Of a stretch of DNA of 64,000 bases, positions 25,125 through 39,320 are shown in pieces. The notes beneath the pieces are model-generated. The model was not told the origin of the DNA. It saw only the letters and a program-made list of their open reading frames with translations, and made no database searches. Source of the DNA: Phytoseiulus persimilis (taxonomy: Eukaryota; Arthropoda; Arachnida; Mesostigmata; Phytoseiidae); NCBI GenBank assembly GCA_037576195.1, contig CM075102.1, positions 8,742,001 to 8,806,000 on the forward strand, read 5' to 3'. A program made the translations under genes and the position numbers. Every line of letters starts with the position of its first letter. Position 1 is the first letter of the stretch.

Positions 25125-28100
25125 TCACATCAGCACACAGCAGCAACAAACCCCATCACCCTTGCCCTTCGACGGAAGAACATTCATTTCTCGAACGATT
25201 TCGGTAAACATTTCATCGACATTCGATTTGAACTTTGCCGAAACTTCCATGAAAGGACATCGCCATATTTGAGCTAGCGCTTCGCCTTCGGCGCGCGTCA
25301 CCTCGCGCTGGTGCTCCAGGTCGACCTGCAAGACAAGAGTATGAGGAGTTTAGCCTTCGCAACTCCACCGACGCCGGAATGCGGAAGAATAATTCATTAT
25401 TAAGGCGTGATCAAATACATATGCCGACTTCTAATGACCGATGTCCATGACACCGTGCGCGAGAACATCGATGTCTCGAGAGTAAAAGCGCGGGACGATC
25501 CTCAGTTAATAAGCTGTCCCCGCTGAGCTACACACGTACTTCCGCTGAGCCTCGCTCGACGAGCTCCGGCGAGGGAACGCCGAGGACTGCTGACGGCGAC
25601 CCGGCGGTTGACGACCCGGCTCGTCGTCGACCACCACCAGCAGTACGGCAGAGAAGCCAAGGCTGCTGATTGGAGTAGATTTCAAGAGCAAATATTTCCA
25701 CCGCACCGATCCTCGACGGGGGGAATAGCGCGCATCGGGGCCGACTCTGAGATCACGTCAACCCGATTAACGTGAGCCCGTCAACGGAGCCGGAATCATA
25801 CTACGGTCCTTGTTGGAGCGAAATTGCACAATGCCTGCATCATCTGTTATCAGCCTTGCAGAACTGTTACGATGGCATGAACCTCATAATCTTTCTCGGA
25901 AACTCGGGGCAACCGGAGACACAACTGAGTTTTTCTCCTGATGGTCCAGGTCTCCAACCCTATCTAAAACCGTGAGACCGTGTTGGAGAGAGTCGGGTTC
26001 CAGACAGCATAATGAACGCTTTATCCAAGCATTAATTTTCTACGGTTGGTTACGGAAACTGAAACCTAGCAGATTGGTTGAAAGTTCCGACGGGCGCTCG
26101 ACAACGACCACGAGGACCTTCTCCGCGAGGTTCAGTCGGCCGGTTGGGCCGGATGGGATGAGGCCTCAAGAAGTGGGGGGAATTATGGTGATCTATGATA
26201 AAAGCTCCGGGCGTGGATGGGAATCACGTTGTCTTATGGAATCATGTCCGGCTCATGCGCCTGCGTTCGAACGGTTCCCTTGGATATATTATGCACTACG
26301 GAAATGTGGGGATTACGGAATATCGCTTTTGGCTCGTCGGGGCGTTTGTGAAAGATTCGCAACAAAGCTCTCATGAGGAATTCCAAAAACTCCGTAGCCG
26401 TTCTTTTGTGATTACGTGTCGACTTTCAAATGTCACCCAAACCGACGACTAACAAGGTAAACGACAGACTTGCTGATATGGGTATAATTCCACTGATCTA
26501 GAGGCTTGATTAGAAACGTCTGTCAGAGGGGAAGAGCACGATGAAATATCAGGGGCCGCGCCGCCAATATTATGACAAATCGCAGAAGCAGTGTCTCATT
26601 ATTGAGAGCGGCGGCGAGTCAGGGAGAGAGAGAGAGGGAACAAGGAACAAACTACCACCGTTGAGTTAAAAATTCCTGAAGCAAGCGGATGGGTGACGCA
26701 TCAATCCTCATTGATAATTTGATTGAGAACTGCTTCTACGTCGTCCGCCGGCACCACCACCGCAACGCTCCGTGCCACGTTCCGAGTAAAATGCTTCTGG
26801 ATTCTACTCGGTTCGGCTGGTTTCGTGTGGGTATTTTTCTCTCTGGCTTTCTCTCCGATTCTCCGCACGGTTTCCTTTCCGGCATCTGGGCCCAGGCTTC
26901 CTCCACATGTTTCCAGTCTAGTTTTTCATCCGCGTTCCGTCTCTCCTCTGCCAAGTTCGAGTGTGTGAATCACCCCGGAAAGCTTCGGGCCAGGCGTGCC
27001 TCCAGTCACATGACTGTCGATCAGAACAGTGGCGGTGAGGCGGCAGCAGGAGCACCGGCGTAACAATCCAGCACAGAACATTATTCGCCAGCTCATTTTG
27101 TCACGGGATTCGTCCTTCACACGCGATTCGTGCGGGCAACTCGGGAAGCAATAAGGCTTTTACTCCGAGGAACAGAATTGCGGCTTGTGTTCTGTGTCCT
27201 AGGCTTTTGCCCTGTTGGACCCGGTCTGGCGTCCACGAGTCCGTTTCGCCTCGGGACTCAACCAAGAGTAGAGTTCCGGAGTAATTTGCCCTGAGCACAG
27301 AGCACCAACTTCCACGAACTCGAGAAGCAGAAAATGATACAGGTCGAGCTCGAGCCCGCCACATTGGACCGAGCAACGCCCTGACTTCCGACGTGCATGT
27401 CAGGCTCATTCAGAAGAAGGAGTATCAAGGGCCAAACGGGTTCCCATCCGTGAGCCATTTTGTTCGCCAACCACTTCCGAGCAAATGATGCAAACGACGA
27501 TCGGTTGCAGACGAGCTGATCGGAACTGCTGTCGTTCGGGTTTGTTCCAAACGGAGGCGAAGTTCGATCTGAACTCGGGACCTACTCCAATCGATCGCTA
27601 CGTGAACACATGACCGATAAGTGGCCGATAGGTACGCAGTCCGACGTGGCGTTCGTATGGACCGAACGAAAAAAATTATCGGTGATTTTTTCTCAGTAAA
27701 ATCCTGGCGGTTGATTTTGAAATCCGTGAGGAAGTCGAATGCGTTTGGAGGGAACAGTTGGATGCTGATGGAGGGTAGCCCGCGGGGCATGCAGGAGGCC
27801 ACGAAACTTGACCTGGCTGCAAGTAGCCAAAACTCGGTACGTTCTCTTCACCTGAGTCCGGTCAGATTCAAGAACGGCCGCACATTCCTGAATCGAGGAG
27901 GAAAAGCAAACGGAATCTCAAAACGGAAGGCTCAAAGACATCTAGGCTCTCAGAACAACCAAAGTTGCGTGGCTCTGCCACTAATGAAAACTGACAGCGA
28001 TATAGATGCACCATTCCGTTTAGATGAATCGGATCGAATTAATCCGCGACTCGCAACTCTGGAAGCGGTGAGCAATTCAATGGAAGAGTGAACGTTATTC

Positions 28101-31100
28101 GACGCTCGACAGATCGTCGATGACTCATGGACTCACCTTGTTCCCGACGAGAAGCACCGGAACACTTTCGGAATTTTTCACCCGCATGATTTGTTCTCTC
28201 ATGTTTTTGATATCCTGTAAACAAAGACAACATCTATTAGCTCGCTGGGTAAATTTTGAGAGAACTGGAGCTCTTCCAAGAACACACGAACGTCCATGTG
28301 ACCTATGCGGAGTTTTCATTAGGAACTCCCGATCGATCAGGGCTGCTCAGCCGCGGTATAAATCTTCCACTTCCTCCGACAGTGGGCGCTCCCCGGCATC
28401 GAAGAACCGCCTGATTATTTATTTATTTACCCAAAATCTAGGACACCGTTTTAAACTCCCCAGCTGGATGTGGGTGTCGTGGAAGTTGACAGAGAGCGAC
28501 ATTATTGTGGAATCAATCGCTCTCAAAAAGGTTATCTGGGTCGAACAATATTCCTCTGGAAGTGGGTCGCATTGACGTGATTAGACCCTGATAGAGCATT
28601 GCGAACTTGAGGCCGTTGTCGAACCCGGAATCGGGATCGAAAGGACGTCCATAGTGATTATGATTCCGGAAGTGGATTTAGTGCGAGCTTCGATCCTCCC
28701 TGGACATGCTGACGGAATCTGCCCGCAAGGGGTCTGCTGTGGAAACTTTCAAACAGACCCGAACCCAAATTCGCAGCTGTGAATTCAAGGTCTTGGGTCT
28801 CCGGTAGATTCTGATTGACACTCGATCTCGCAACCTCTCAATGACGCTCTGGTTTATAGTGTTCCCGGACGAGCCCACTTTCCACGCGCTGTGTTTCGTA
28901 CGGTCAAGAGCACGTCCTGAGGATCCGCGAATTATCGGGGTAACGAGCAGCTAAGCCAGTCAGGTTTCCACGGTTCACCTCAATCGACTTTGTTATGATG
29001 GGCGCTTGTGATGATAATGCCGACGTCGGGTCTGAGCGATGGCTCGCTGAAATCAACTTGTTGCAGCGTTTTTTCTGAAGGAGTTCTGCCAAGTTGGCAT
29101 TGTGAAACGATCTGAACACGAACTCAATTCGTTCATCCCTCGTCATTTACGGAGACATCACCGAAAAAAAAACGAGAACGAATACCGGAGTCAAGTTCGG
29201 AAGAAAAGTTCCGTTAAAGGTCTCGCTTCGTGCAAGAAGTGGTAGCGAGCGATGGAGAGGGAGAGAAAATTTTGGTGCGATCAACCCACCGGCGACGATC
29301 AGCGCCGTCAATAGGGGATCTGCGGTTCTGTTATTACCTGGGCCCTCGCTCTCCCTCGATTTCTTTCCGTGGGAGCCCTGGAGTTCTGTTCTTTTGCAAC
29401 GACAGCTTTGGCTGGAAAAAATCGAAGAAAAATCGAAGATGATGGATGTTGAGCTCGTGGCGAATGCGAACGGAGAGAACCGCGAGTTTCAAACTGAATG
29501 ATTGGCGTGACGCTCTTCGAGGAGCGATGTGACGCTCATGAAACGGAACTGACACCTCGAACGAATCTCGTCATCAAGAAAATTTGAGTCCGTGAGTGTT
29601 TCTGGGAAGTTTTTGTACGAAATCATCTGCGATCGGCGAGCCGGAATGAGGTGATTCCTCAAACAGACAGCCAGAGAGCACGCGGGAAGAAGCAATAAAT
29701 GAGTTGACAAGATTACATCTATGGGTGTTCCCGCAAGTCTCTATGAACGTTCGGCGGAAAAAGCTTCGCGTCGGTCGGCGGCAAGGTCGGTTCACTGCTC
29801 GGACAGCCGGTTGGTCAGTTGTCGGTTGGACAGCCCGTTGGTCGCTTCACTGGCGACCAGATTAGATCTGCGTTAAGGATTCGATTCTCAGCCGAGGAGC
29901 GAACAAGAGCGCTGGCCAGGCGGCCACCCAACGGTCGGGAGTCCATGTGCAGTGGCACCGAAAGAAAATCTCATTTGGGAGAAGAAATAATACGTTCCTC
30001 CACTCGACGGGAACTACGTCTTTCATTCGGCGCCGTTCATTGAAGATGCGCTCCCTACGATTGTGTGTCCCAACCAACCGCGGAAAACAAGGGGTGCGCT
30101 CGACGACGTAGCGACTGGGGGTAGTTCGGCACTAGGGGGACCGGGAGCGAGGGCCTGAGAGCAGCCCATTAGAATGCCTCCGGCCGAAAGCCTGAAATTT
30201 TCTGATGAAGAAAGCCTAACCGCCAGCTATCAGAGTCTCTGCGTCTCAATGTACGGCTCGCCAGCGGTGCCCTGAAAAGAGCTCGACGTCACATTCGCTC
30301 GCCTCGAGGGAAGCGTACCCCGGCAATCTCAAGCCGGAATGCTGGATGCATGTTCTTTCCACGTTCGAACACTTTTTCTTTCCTGATCTTGCCCGAGAAG
30401 CGATTCAGAACATCAATCAGAGCGGCGGGTTGAATAGCCGAACACCCATAACGGTGAACGGCGTAAGCTTAGAACACAACGGAGTTCTCTGGAACTTGGC
30501 AACCCTGGGCTTCGTCCTTCAGAGCTCACCGAGTTCCGATATTCCTTTTTTAAACCCGGTCCAAGAAGATTGCGCAAAAGAGACTTCAGAGATATTAGCA
30601 GCAGCCCAGAATTGATCGAGTTCTCTCGAGGATAAATTTCAGATGGTTTCCAGTTTTGGCGGGTTTTGAGTTGTTCAGCATCGGTCCGTACTTCGGCGAG
30701 GCAGCCAGTCCGTCGATGAATGAATGTATGGCAGAAGAACGGAGATATTCAAGGCTCCATTTGACCCCCAGGAATTTCAATGAGCTCATCTTGAGTGGTC
30801 AATGGATGAATCCGCAGAACTCGCGACGAGGTCAAGGCTCCGCTAAAAATGACTTCATCATTGACCGCCGTTAATCACGATGGTCGCGGTGATGATGACA
30901 ACGAGAACCAACACTACAATCGATGAGAACGACGGAGCTGTTAGCAGGAGATCAGGTTCCCCCGTTTTTTCTTACAGATTCTCAAACGTTGGCCGATGCG
31001 TCGGATCTTGCCGACGCAGAGCTCGTTGAAACATTTCCGGAAACGGAGACCCTGAGTGGATCCTTGGTTGTTTGGCGATCCCGATCGTGAACCGCGGACG

Positions 31101-34100
31101 CTATTCGTGTCGGATTCTCCGACGCTTATCCTGCCGGCGGTCGAGCACATGCATGAGAAAAATACATTCTGTGAAAAATCTGGCCGAGGGCGAGCATCAG
31201 TCAATCCCGATGTAAAGCAAAAAAAAACCAAGGTTTTGGGAATCCGCGTTTCGTCATCCCCTCGTCAAGGACTCACACGGCTTTCAGAAGAACAAAACCA
31301 CATTAGATATTCATCGGTCGTCGTTTGACGGCGGAACTTGATGCGGTTTCGTCGATCACATTTCTATCCTCAAAGATCGATTGTGCATTATCCATGACAT
31401 CTCCGCGGGAAAGATTAATGTTGCCCAGTCTTTCACGGCGTTATTGTTCAGGACAAAAGCCGTGTCATTAGCGCTTTCTGCCGCACGTATCCATGTGATA
31501 TCGATCCTCCACGCATGGCCTCATAATCCCATCCGAAACTAATGCCGCATTCCAGTCGAAGACAACTGATTTGGTTCGAGCCGCACCTAGGTCCCCGGCA
31601 AAATATCGGTGCGGCCGATGTCAACGGTCGTCCTTACGGACGAATCGTCGACCCTCCCGAAAAAAAGCCGACAGGCCCGGGCTGGCGAAGAACGCTTTGA
31701 AGCAATCTCGGAATCCTTGAGGACGAAACAAGGCCACGGTTTGAGCTTCGGATTCGGTTTGGGTCAGCGAACCCCAGACTGGAGATAGCCGCTGAGATGC
31801 GGATCAGAAATCCGATGCCCCGCCCCGCTCGCTGCGGTGAGCCCGTTCTCTGGGGATCCGATTCGGAAACCTCTCAATTGATCGCTGGAATTTTCATTTG
31901 TCGCGTCCAGAGGTTCGAGGCTCTCGAACGACGTCGGTCAGACAACTATTACGATGGTGAACAGGCTCCGAATAGTCGCGAGACATACTTAGCCAGAACG
32001 CGTGGAAAGCGATGAGGAGTTTATACCCGAGCGAAAACACGTATAAACATTCCCTGGACGACTCACAGACCGAAGATCACGCGCACCGTCGAGCGGACCG
32101 CGCTGCGCCACTGCGAATCTCGTCGTCGACTCAGCCGGTTGTAGGAGGTTCTTGACGCACGCTTGGTCAAGCTCCGGTTTAGCTTTCCTTGGTGAGCGGC
32201 TCATCGCTGTCACGAACAATAAACACTCCGCTCGCTTATTATCAATCACCACTCATCGACGGCCCGCCGTACGACCGCCAATCAATCCAGCGATGGTGTT
32301 ATCGGGTTAGCGCTCCGGAAACAGAACTCTCCCGGACTCCGATCGCGGAATGGGGGTCGCGATTTTCGCGAAGCGCCGTTCTTTTTCAAATAAGGGAAAA
32401 TCCGCCCCAAGCTCCCAACTGACACAGCTCCCTTCTGCGCCCGCGACGTTAATGCTTCCAAGAGTTGCCAAAATACGCCGTGATGAGTGTTTGTCTTCCC
32501 CTGTTCTTCAAAACGCGAATTAGAAGAAAAAAAGAGAACTCCAAAGATCTATTGCCGCTTGTCGCATAAGCATTGGCATCGTGCGCAGGATGAGCGGATG
32601 AGTCACATCGTGTAGACAGGCGTCTCCGCGTTTCGACGTGGTTCGCAGAATAACTGGACTAAACACTTTTTTGAAAACCTCTTCCTCGCGCCGTCTTTCA
32701 AGCGCTCCGGCATCTCTTCTCGTCTATTAGTTCGTCACTAATTCAACGAATTGTGCCAGCGCGGGAAGTCTCTTGACACAACTATCATCGAAGATTTGGT
32801 GCTCGGGCCAAACAGCAGACGAACTGCGAAGAGCCGTTACAGGAATCGCGAAACTTCTCTCAATCATTTCCAATCAAGCCCACCGAACGGCGATCTTTCC
32901 ACAGGCAACCGCCCGACGGATCGATTCATCGATACAGATGTGAATCTTGATAGGTCCCATAATAATTGCGCAACCATTGTTGTTCCTCTCTGTTTTCGAT
33001 TCCCATCCCGTTCGTTTCGCGAGCCGGGCAGCAAGCAATTGTAATCAACAGTTGCAGAGAGTGCCGCCCTCGTTCCGCACGAGCTCCCATTGTCTCCTGG
33101 ATGACTTTGCTCCGTACTTTCATTTCCCTTCATATCTCAACCAATCCCGAGGAAACCGAGCTTTACGATGCTCATCCGGTTTTCTGACCTTCTCGGTGAG
33201 GGCTTCGAGAAACCTCACCCACTTCTTGGAAGGCAGCATCGTATTCTCCAACGGAGCCTCGGAATTTTCCCATGGCTTGACTCGAGAGTCTATTCGAGCC
33301 CACCTTGATCCGATTCAAGAACAATGTCGGCGGAGCCATTCTGTACGTCCTGGGTTCTTCCCCGGGCTCGATACTCCATGAAATTTTCCTCCCCGAGATC
33401 TTGCCTTCCGTCGTCCGCGAGCACTCCAGGATCTTCTACGTCTACTCCTCCCTCAGGACAAGCTCGTCCCTCCTTCCCCGATCCGAACCCCGTTCTGCAC
33501 TCCTAGTATTCAGGTCTCATCTACGCCTGAATATTCGGTACTGTCGCCCCGTTGTTTTGCATCATTCTCCAGTTTTTCGTTCGGTCGCTGAGACGTCGAT
33601 TCGGGTTCAGATGAAACAAAGCAATCATTTTCGAAGAGCTCTTTCATGAGACTGCATGTGAGTGAGTTTTGATGACCAGCAGAGCGGAATTCGGAATCTT
33701 CTGCAGCGTCCGTCCCGAGCTGCAAGATCTGCCTTCGGCTAGTCGGCGCGGTGTTTCACCGACTGACTGCACGCTGGTTGGTTGGTCTGTTGGCTGGTCG
33801 CTCGGTCGCCTGCTTGCCGGATGACATCAGATGTATGCTGAGACGACCTCGTTGCGTCAATTCTCCGTAATCGTCGGGCGATCCGCGAAAATTTCACTCA
33901 GCTACGGCGACGTTGTCAAACCACAAGACGAGAGACCCATCGTTCGAATGCAGCCGAAAGCACAGAGGTATTGGAATTTCAGAAAAATTGGAAGGGGATG
34001 AAGGAAACAAATCGATTCGCACGACGGACTGATGAAGTTTATGCCTGCTACGCTCTATCGGGGATCAGAGCGAGTACAGACGCATGCATTTCTTTGTGGC

Positions 34101-36331
34101 CTTTCTCTGGGCCATCGCTTCTCCCGAAGCATGAGAGCAACGATTGCTCACAGAATGTGCCAACGACAGGAACCAGAATCGACTGAACCGGGCGGCTTTT
34201 CGCCGAGGTTTTGCCAGGTTCCATAGGGCTGACATCCTGAGGATCATCGAGCATACGACGAGGCAAAAAAGAACTCAGCTCGACCAACCAGTCATGCAGT
34301 CAGATTAGAGACGCTTCGAAACGGCGGTTCTGACACAACACACGATAGGGATGCGAAGTGATCGGGGCATGAGCGATAAACGCGCCACGCAGGCAGTAGC
34401 CCAACGAGCGATCCAGTGATCAGTTGACAACAATCTTTGAGGAATCGAGAGATTCAATCAAGATGCAACGCCACTTCCAGAGAGTCAATCCAAACTCTGC
34501 CCCTGGATGTTTTCGAAGTACTAGAGAGACTCCCGAATGGAGGGCTCGTGGGATTCCTGCACTGAACTCGACTAATTGTTCGGCAACATTTGCGTCTCTA
34601 ACAGGTGTCGAAACTAGTTGAGAGACTCAGGATATTACTCACTCTTCCCGCTCATTCTCGAGAATGCGCACAACCGCTACTGAATCCACATTACAGTTCT
34701 ACCGTTGAAAAGAAAACCACAGAAGTAGCTCTTGCTCAGTGAGATCCTCCCACTTCAGGATCTGCCGTCTCAATGCTCGCCTGCAGTCCCACTAGGAGTA
34801 ATTTCGATGGAGCAGTTTTCTTGAGAGAAATGTGCGGCCAACGGATCACGTTAGCCCACGGAACAACCACAAAAAAATGCGGAAAAAAGGACACTCACTC
34901 ATTTCATAGCAGCGAGAATCGATATGGAACATCATCACGGCCTGATTCACAAAGCACGCAGACTGCCGTATAGGCAGCCGCGGCCTCTAATCGCGGAAAT
35001 GCTGGGGCCCCAGATATGGTTAACGTTTTCATTATCGCTGACTGAATAGGAAACTCCAATATGAAACCAAAAACTTCCTCTGTAATCGTAGCACAATTCG
35101 CTACCATTGTTTGTCTGGATTTTTGAGGAAGCGACTGGTCTCGAGAAATTGAGGGCTGACTCCGCGAACCTCATCGAGTTTGGCCCCGCTCAGCGAACAG
35201 AAATTCATTTTGATGATTCGAAATGTTGAATTTGGAGACAGCGTCCTCATCCGTTCGTACCGGGAGAATCAGGGTGTCGAAGTTGTGCGCTAGAAATGAA
35301 ATCGATGCCGAGACCCGATGCTCCTGAGAGTGGCCAGATTGACAGCTTCAACTCTAGAGCTGCCTCGTAACAGTAGAATGCCTAATCGTAAACTGAGGTC
35401 ATATACTGTAGCGATTGCTCCCACCATCCTTGCGAGCTAGCCAGCCAACGACCAAACGATCATCAATGCATCCCCCTCGATCGTTCGCTGCTGAGTGATG
35501 AACAGAGGAGGAAACGAGCGGAACCACGTGAGAAACACCGAGGCACAACATTGTCGAATGTGGGGGGGAAATTATTTGCTGGCAATGGCGATCACGGCTG
35601 AGCAGCAGAAGCCGCTGCAAACAACAAGACGCAAACGACCACATGGGAGGATATACAGATAGATAGACACCCTAATGCGCCCTCGTCACTTCGACCGACC
35701 GACCAAAAGCCACCCACCAGCTGAAGCAAAATCAAGACGAGCCACTAAATCGCTGCCGCCCGGAGCCACCGGTCCTCGAATACCGAAACCGAACATGAAG
35801 ACGAATAAAAAACAAAAGAACACAACCAGACGCGGATGTCGGAACGTCACTTCACTGGCTTCGACTCCGCTGTCTGCCTCTTGCGATCTTGCTCTCCTTC
35901 GCCCGACAGGATTTCTGCCATCACTTTCGGGAACTCTGACCAGGTTCAAACTCGAGGAGTACGATTTGCAATCAAGGTCACGGGATAGATAGGAAAGGCG
36001 TTCCCTCGACCAGGAGTTTGAGCTGATCGCTGTCAGAAAAGAAAGTAAACGAGCTCACCTGAAACGTCTGATGACTTGTTATACTGTATACGACGACGAA
36101 TCCTTGTCCGTTCTTGATGTACAGATCTCGCATGCTAGCAAATTGTTCCGTGCCTGCCGTATCGAGAATTTCCAGCACACAAGGGGCCTGATCGACTTCA
36201 ATCTCTTTTCGATAGAAATCTTCGATCGTCGGATCGTACTTTTCCATGAAGTTTCCACTGACGAACTGTACGGTCAGAGCAGACTTCCCGACCCCGCCTG
36301 AACCGAGTACGACCACTTTAAACTCACGCAT
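25125..36331 (-). CDS. RAP2: Rap2-type small GTPase, 183 aa, three exons
   Basis: Ras-family GTPase acting at membranes in cytoskeletal and adhesion signalling. Exons 36331-36059, 28214-28137, 25325-25125 join in phase 0 to 183 codons, the same length as human RAP2A. P-loop GSGGVGKS (10-17); switch [16 protein letters not shown] with Phe 39, the residue that separates Rap2 from Rap1 (Ser); DTAGTEQ with the Rap-typical Thr 61; NKVD 116-119; SAK box. The C terminus is a Cys cluster ending CVLM, a CAAX box whose Met predicts farnesylation, with upstream Cys available for palmitoylation. Introns are 7.8 kb and 2.8 kb, far longer than in neighbouring genes, and hold no gene I can support. Coding-like frames at 27621-28091 and 30346-30615 were weighed and left out. 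Head to head with eIF4E. Confidence 0.95.
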
Positions 36332-37066
36332 GATGCCTCAATATCAATGTCGTTGAGCCGCAGCAACGATTAGAACTCGCAGCGACGATCAACTTCGCAC
36401 AGGCTCTCTTGAAGGCTGCCGCTTTAGTTGCGACTGCTGCTGCTGCTATTGCTGAAGCAGGGTTCTGTCAGAAGGACTCCTTAGCTCCAAGGAGACATGA
36501 CAACTTGTCTGAAGATCGCCAACTAACACATCATGGGATACGACGATGTAAAACGCTGCGGCAGGTCGGACGCGCACTGGATGCGGAAATTTTGAGCAAG
36601 TTTTCACCAAGAATAACAAAATGGGCGACTGTCGCCTACTCCGAGTTTGACCCACAATCTTTTTACAACCCAAGCACAAGCCAGAACGCGATGTGTCCCG
36701 CATCCCGGGGATCGACTGAATTCCTTCTCCGTTCTCTCTCCGAAAGCGTATTATCCATTAACGAAAGATCTCACCGCTGAGCCAAAAGTTGTTCAGTGAT
36801 AAATAAATACGGAAAGTTGAAGGAAGCGCGGAATTGAACTTCTCAAGTTCGACGTGTATGCCGTGATTTGCGACCGGGAGACCCGAAACCCAGACATACG
36901 CTCCTTCTGCAGGAGCATATTCCTGCGATGTTCACCGGGCTTTCGTGATCTAGGATTCCAGCGGTTCCTTCGTCAGCTCCGGGTCATGTCGAGAGTTTGT
37001 ATTTGAGATAAATTCGCAGTTCTCAGACGATGATGTCGCGAATTATCACTCGATCGAGCGAGGGTG

Positions 37067-37113
37067 TATTTAAGGGACTCAAGCGCGTCTGCTAGCTGTC
37101 CAGGTTTTCAGTC
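37067..37113 (+). promoter_or_regulatory. candidate eIF4E core promoter
   Basis: TATTTAA at 37067-37073 and an initiator-like TCAGTC about 40 bp downstream (37108-37113), 130 bp before the eIF4E start codon. The spacing is longer than the usual 25-30 bp, so only one of the two elements may be real. Confidence 0.3.
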
Positions 37114-37238
37114 AGGCCGTGTGGATGGTGTCGGTGTGTGGTGATTGTGAATTCCCATAGCAGAACTCCTTCTACTGTCGAGTCCACATTCAACGTCCAT
37201 CAACATAACTTCAATCGGCTTGTGCATTGTGAGGAAAT

Positions 37239-39094
37239 ATGGCCGCCGACGGACAGGTAGGGAGTCCATAAACTGCTTCGGATTGTTTGTACGCGATCTG
37301 GGACCTAGGGAAGCGAAGCGTCGTAGTGAATTTCCGATCGCACACCAACATTCGGAGACCGACTCTGCTCGTATGCAGCCGGCTCATAGAACTTTCGAAC
37401 AGCTTGTCGAACTTCTCCCATTTAGATCCAATTCACTCCCGACTCCCATATGATGGATGGATACGCGACAGAGTGAGCACTCAAATTCTATTTGACTGTG
37501 ACTTCGCCTCGAAACACGATCGGGCTCTATTCAGGAACTCTCACAATCTCTCTCCGCCCTGGGGTAGTTCAGAGGAGTCTGCTGGAACGAACGCGGAGTC
37601 GATTCCTCGAGCCTGTATAGTGATGCTCCATCAACTTATTCATTGTTCCGGTGATATCCTAGTAAGCGGTCCGATCGGGGACGGGATTAACGAATGGTTC
37701 AAACCAATGCTCCTGCGCTGTCGAGTAGAAGTCCGAAGTGTGTCCTGAATCATGTCCGCCATTCGAATTCAGAAATGGCGTCCTCAGCGACTCCTGATAG
37801 GGGTTCTCGGTGCGCCGCCCGTTCAATGGGGTGAGACTATGCGTAAACGAGACCCAAGAACTATATCCATATGTTCGATTCTGTGCTTCTGACGCTCCCA
37901 GCATCGGGCCGTTACACGGCTGGATAGTCAGAGAATTCGAAGACGGTCTAATGCCAAAGGTCCGTGACGATCCGAGCACCCCTCTGACTTTCGCCGATAT
38001 CCTCGTCAGAATTTCATTTGTATGATCTCTTCCTGCAGATATTCATAGTTGATGAGGTTGTAGAAGGCTTTCTGCTGGGGAGCTTGACAGGAGGTATTGT
38101 CTTCCAGGGTAATGAACAGAAAGAGAATGTCCCTGCCGTCTTGCAAACTAAACATCCCCTCCAGAATACATGGTCATTCTGGTTTTTCAAGAACGACAAA
38201 ACTAAGGTACGTTGTCCCGCGCCGATTGATATGATTTTATAGTTATACATTTATTAGAATCAGCATATCTTCAGAGCCGTAGACCGAGATCTGATTCCGC
38301 GTTTACCAACACACGATCAGAAATGCAACGATCTCATTTTCCAGGCTTGGGATAAAAATCTGCTGAAAATCACTTCGTTTTCAACCGTCGAAGACTTCTG
38401 GGCACTGTACAATCACATTGAACTCGTATCACACATCCCACAAGGGTGAGTTCTTCGCGGGAGAGACGGTCAAATTGGAACGAATCTGAGTCCGTATGGA
38501 TCTCTCCAGGGGTGCTTCTCCAGGAATTGTGCTCCAGAATCCTCGCAGAATAAGTTATTGATTGAAGCATTCATTCTCCTTCAGATGCGATTATTGTGTG
38601 TTCAAAGAAGGTATCAAGCCCATGTGGGAAGACAATGCTAACAAGGAAGGAGGCAGGTGGTTGATCTCTCTGAACAAGCAGGCTAGAACCCAGGAGTTAG
38701 ATAACTCTTGGTTGGAGCTTCTACTTCTGCTTATCGGAGAGGGATTCGAAGAGAATTGCGACGCTATCTGCGGCGCTGTCGTCAACGTCAGACCTAAAGG
38801 GGATAAGATTTCGTTGTGGACCGCTGACGCAAACACCAAGGATCAGTGCATCGCAATTGGTCTGTATCTCTGCCTCGGAAAGTTTTGGCTGCAGTGTGCA
38901 AGGATTGTGATGGGAACTGGACAACATCCGTTCCCGGAGATGAGCGTTAGGTTGTAACCTTGACTCCTTTGCTTCCAGGTCGTATCATGAAGCAACGCCT
39001 CCACTTGAATGCTCAGACTCTCGTTTGCTATAACTCGCACGCGGAGACCTCCCACAAACAATCCTCGATGACGAAGCCGAAATATACAGTTTAA
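37239..39094 (+). CDS. EIF4E: eukaryotic translation initiation factor 4E, 202 aa, five exons
   Basis: Binds the mRNA 5' cap and eIF4G to start translation; cytoplasmic. Exons 37239-37256, 38108-38206, 38345-38445, 38585-38859, 38979-39094 join in phase. The first exon encodes only MAADGQ, a common layout for short eIF4E leaders; its choice is the least certain part. Core: HPLQNTWSFWFFKNDKTK, then AW (cap-stacking Trp), VEDFWALYNHIE (eIF4G-binding Trp), GIKPMWED (second cap-stacking Trp plus Glu), GGRWL, VCGAVVNVRPKGDKISLW-like segment (basic phosphate contacts and Trp), and the C-terminal SHAETSHKQSSMTKPKYTV. All canonical cap-binding residues appear present. A TTAAATTAATTTT stretch follows the stop but no exact AATAAA. 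Confidence 0.94.
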
Positions 39095-39257
39095 ATTAAT
39101 TTTGTGGCTGTAGGAAGCTTACAATGCTACAATGTCTGTCGCTGAATTGGCAGAACTTAGATGTTCCAACAATCGCTGCTACCACCAAGACAAATACACC
39201 AAGTGCATCGGCACCTCCCTCATTGCATCGGCAGACTCTGTGTTCCCTAACCTCTAG

Positions 39258-39320
39258 CTACCAGAGGCGTGCCCGGGGAGGAGGGCTGAGGGCCCCCTCC
39301 CGAAAAAAAATTGTTCCCCG
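39258..39320 (+). repeat. possible degenerate transposon terminus
   Basis: GC-rich sequence AGAGGCGTGCCCGGGGAGG followed by GGGCCCCCTCCC and an A-run. It resembles the 'AGnGGCGTAGCC...GGGGGCCC' ends of hAT-type elements such as the MITE at 52230. No partner terminus was found within a few hundred bp. Confidence 0.25.

Noticed and set aside
27621..28091. 156-codon plus frame inside the Rap2 intron
   Set aside because: It starts at GTG with no acceptor and no motif; kept only as a note for checking intronic transcription.
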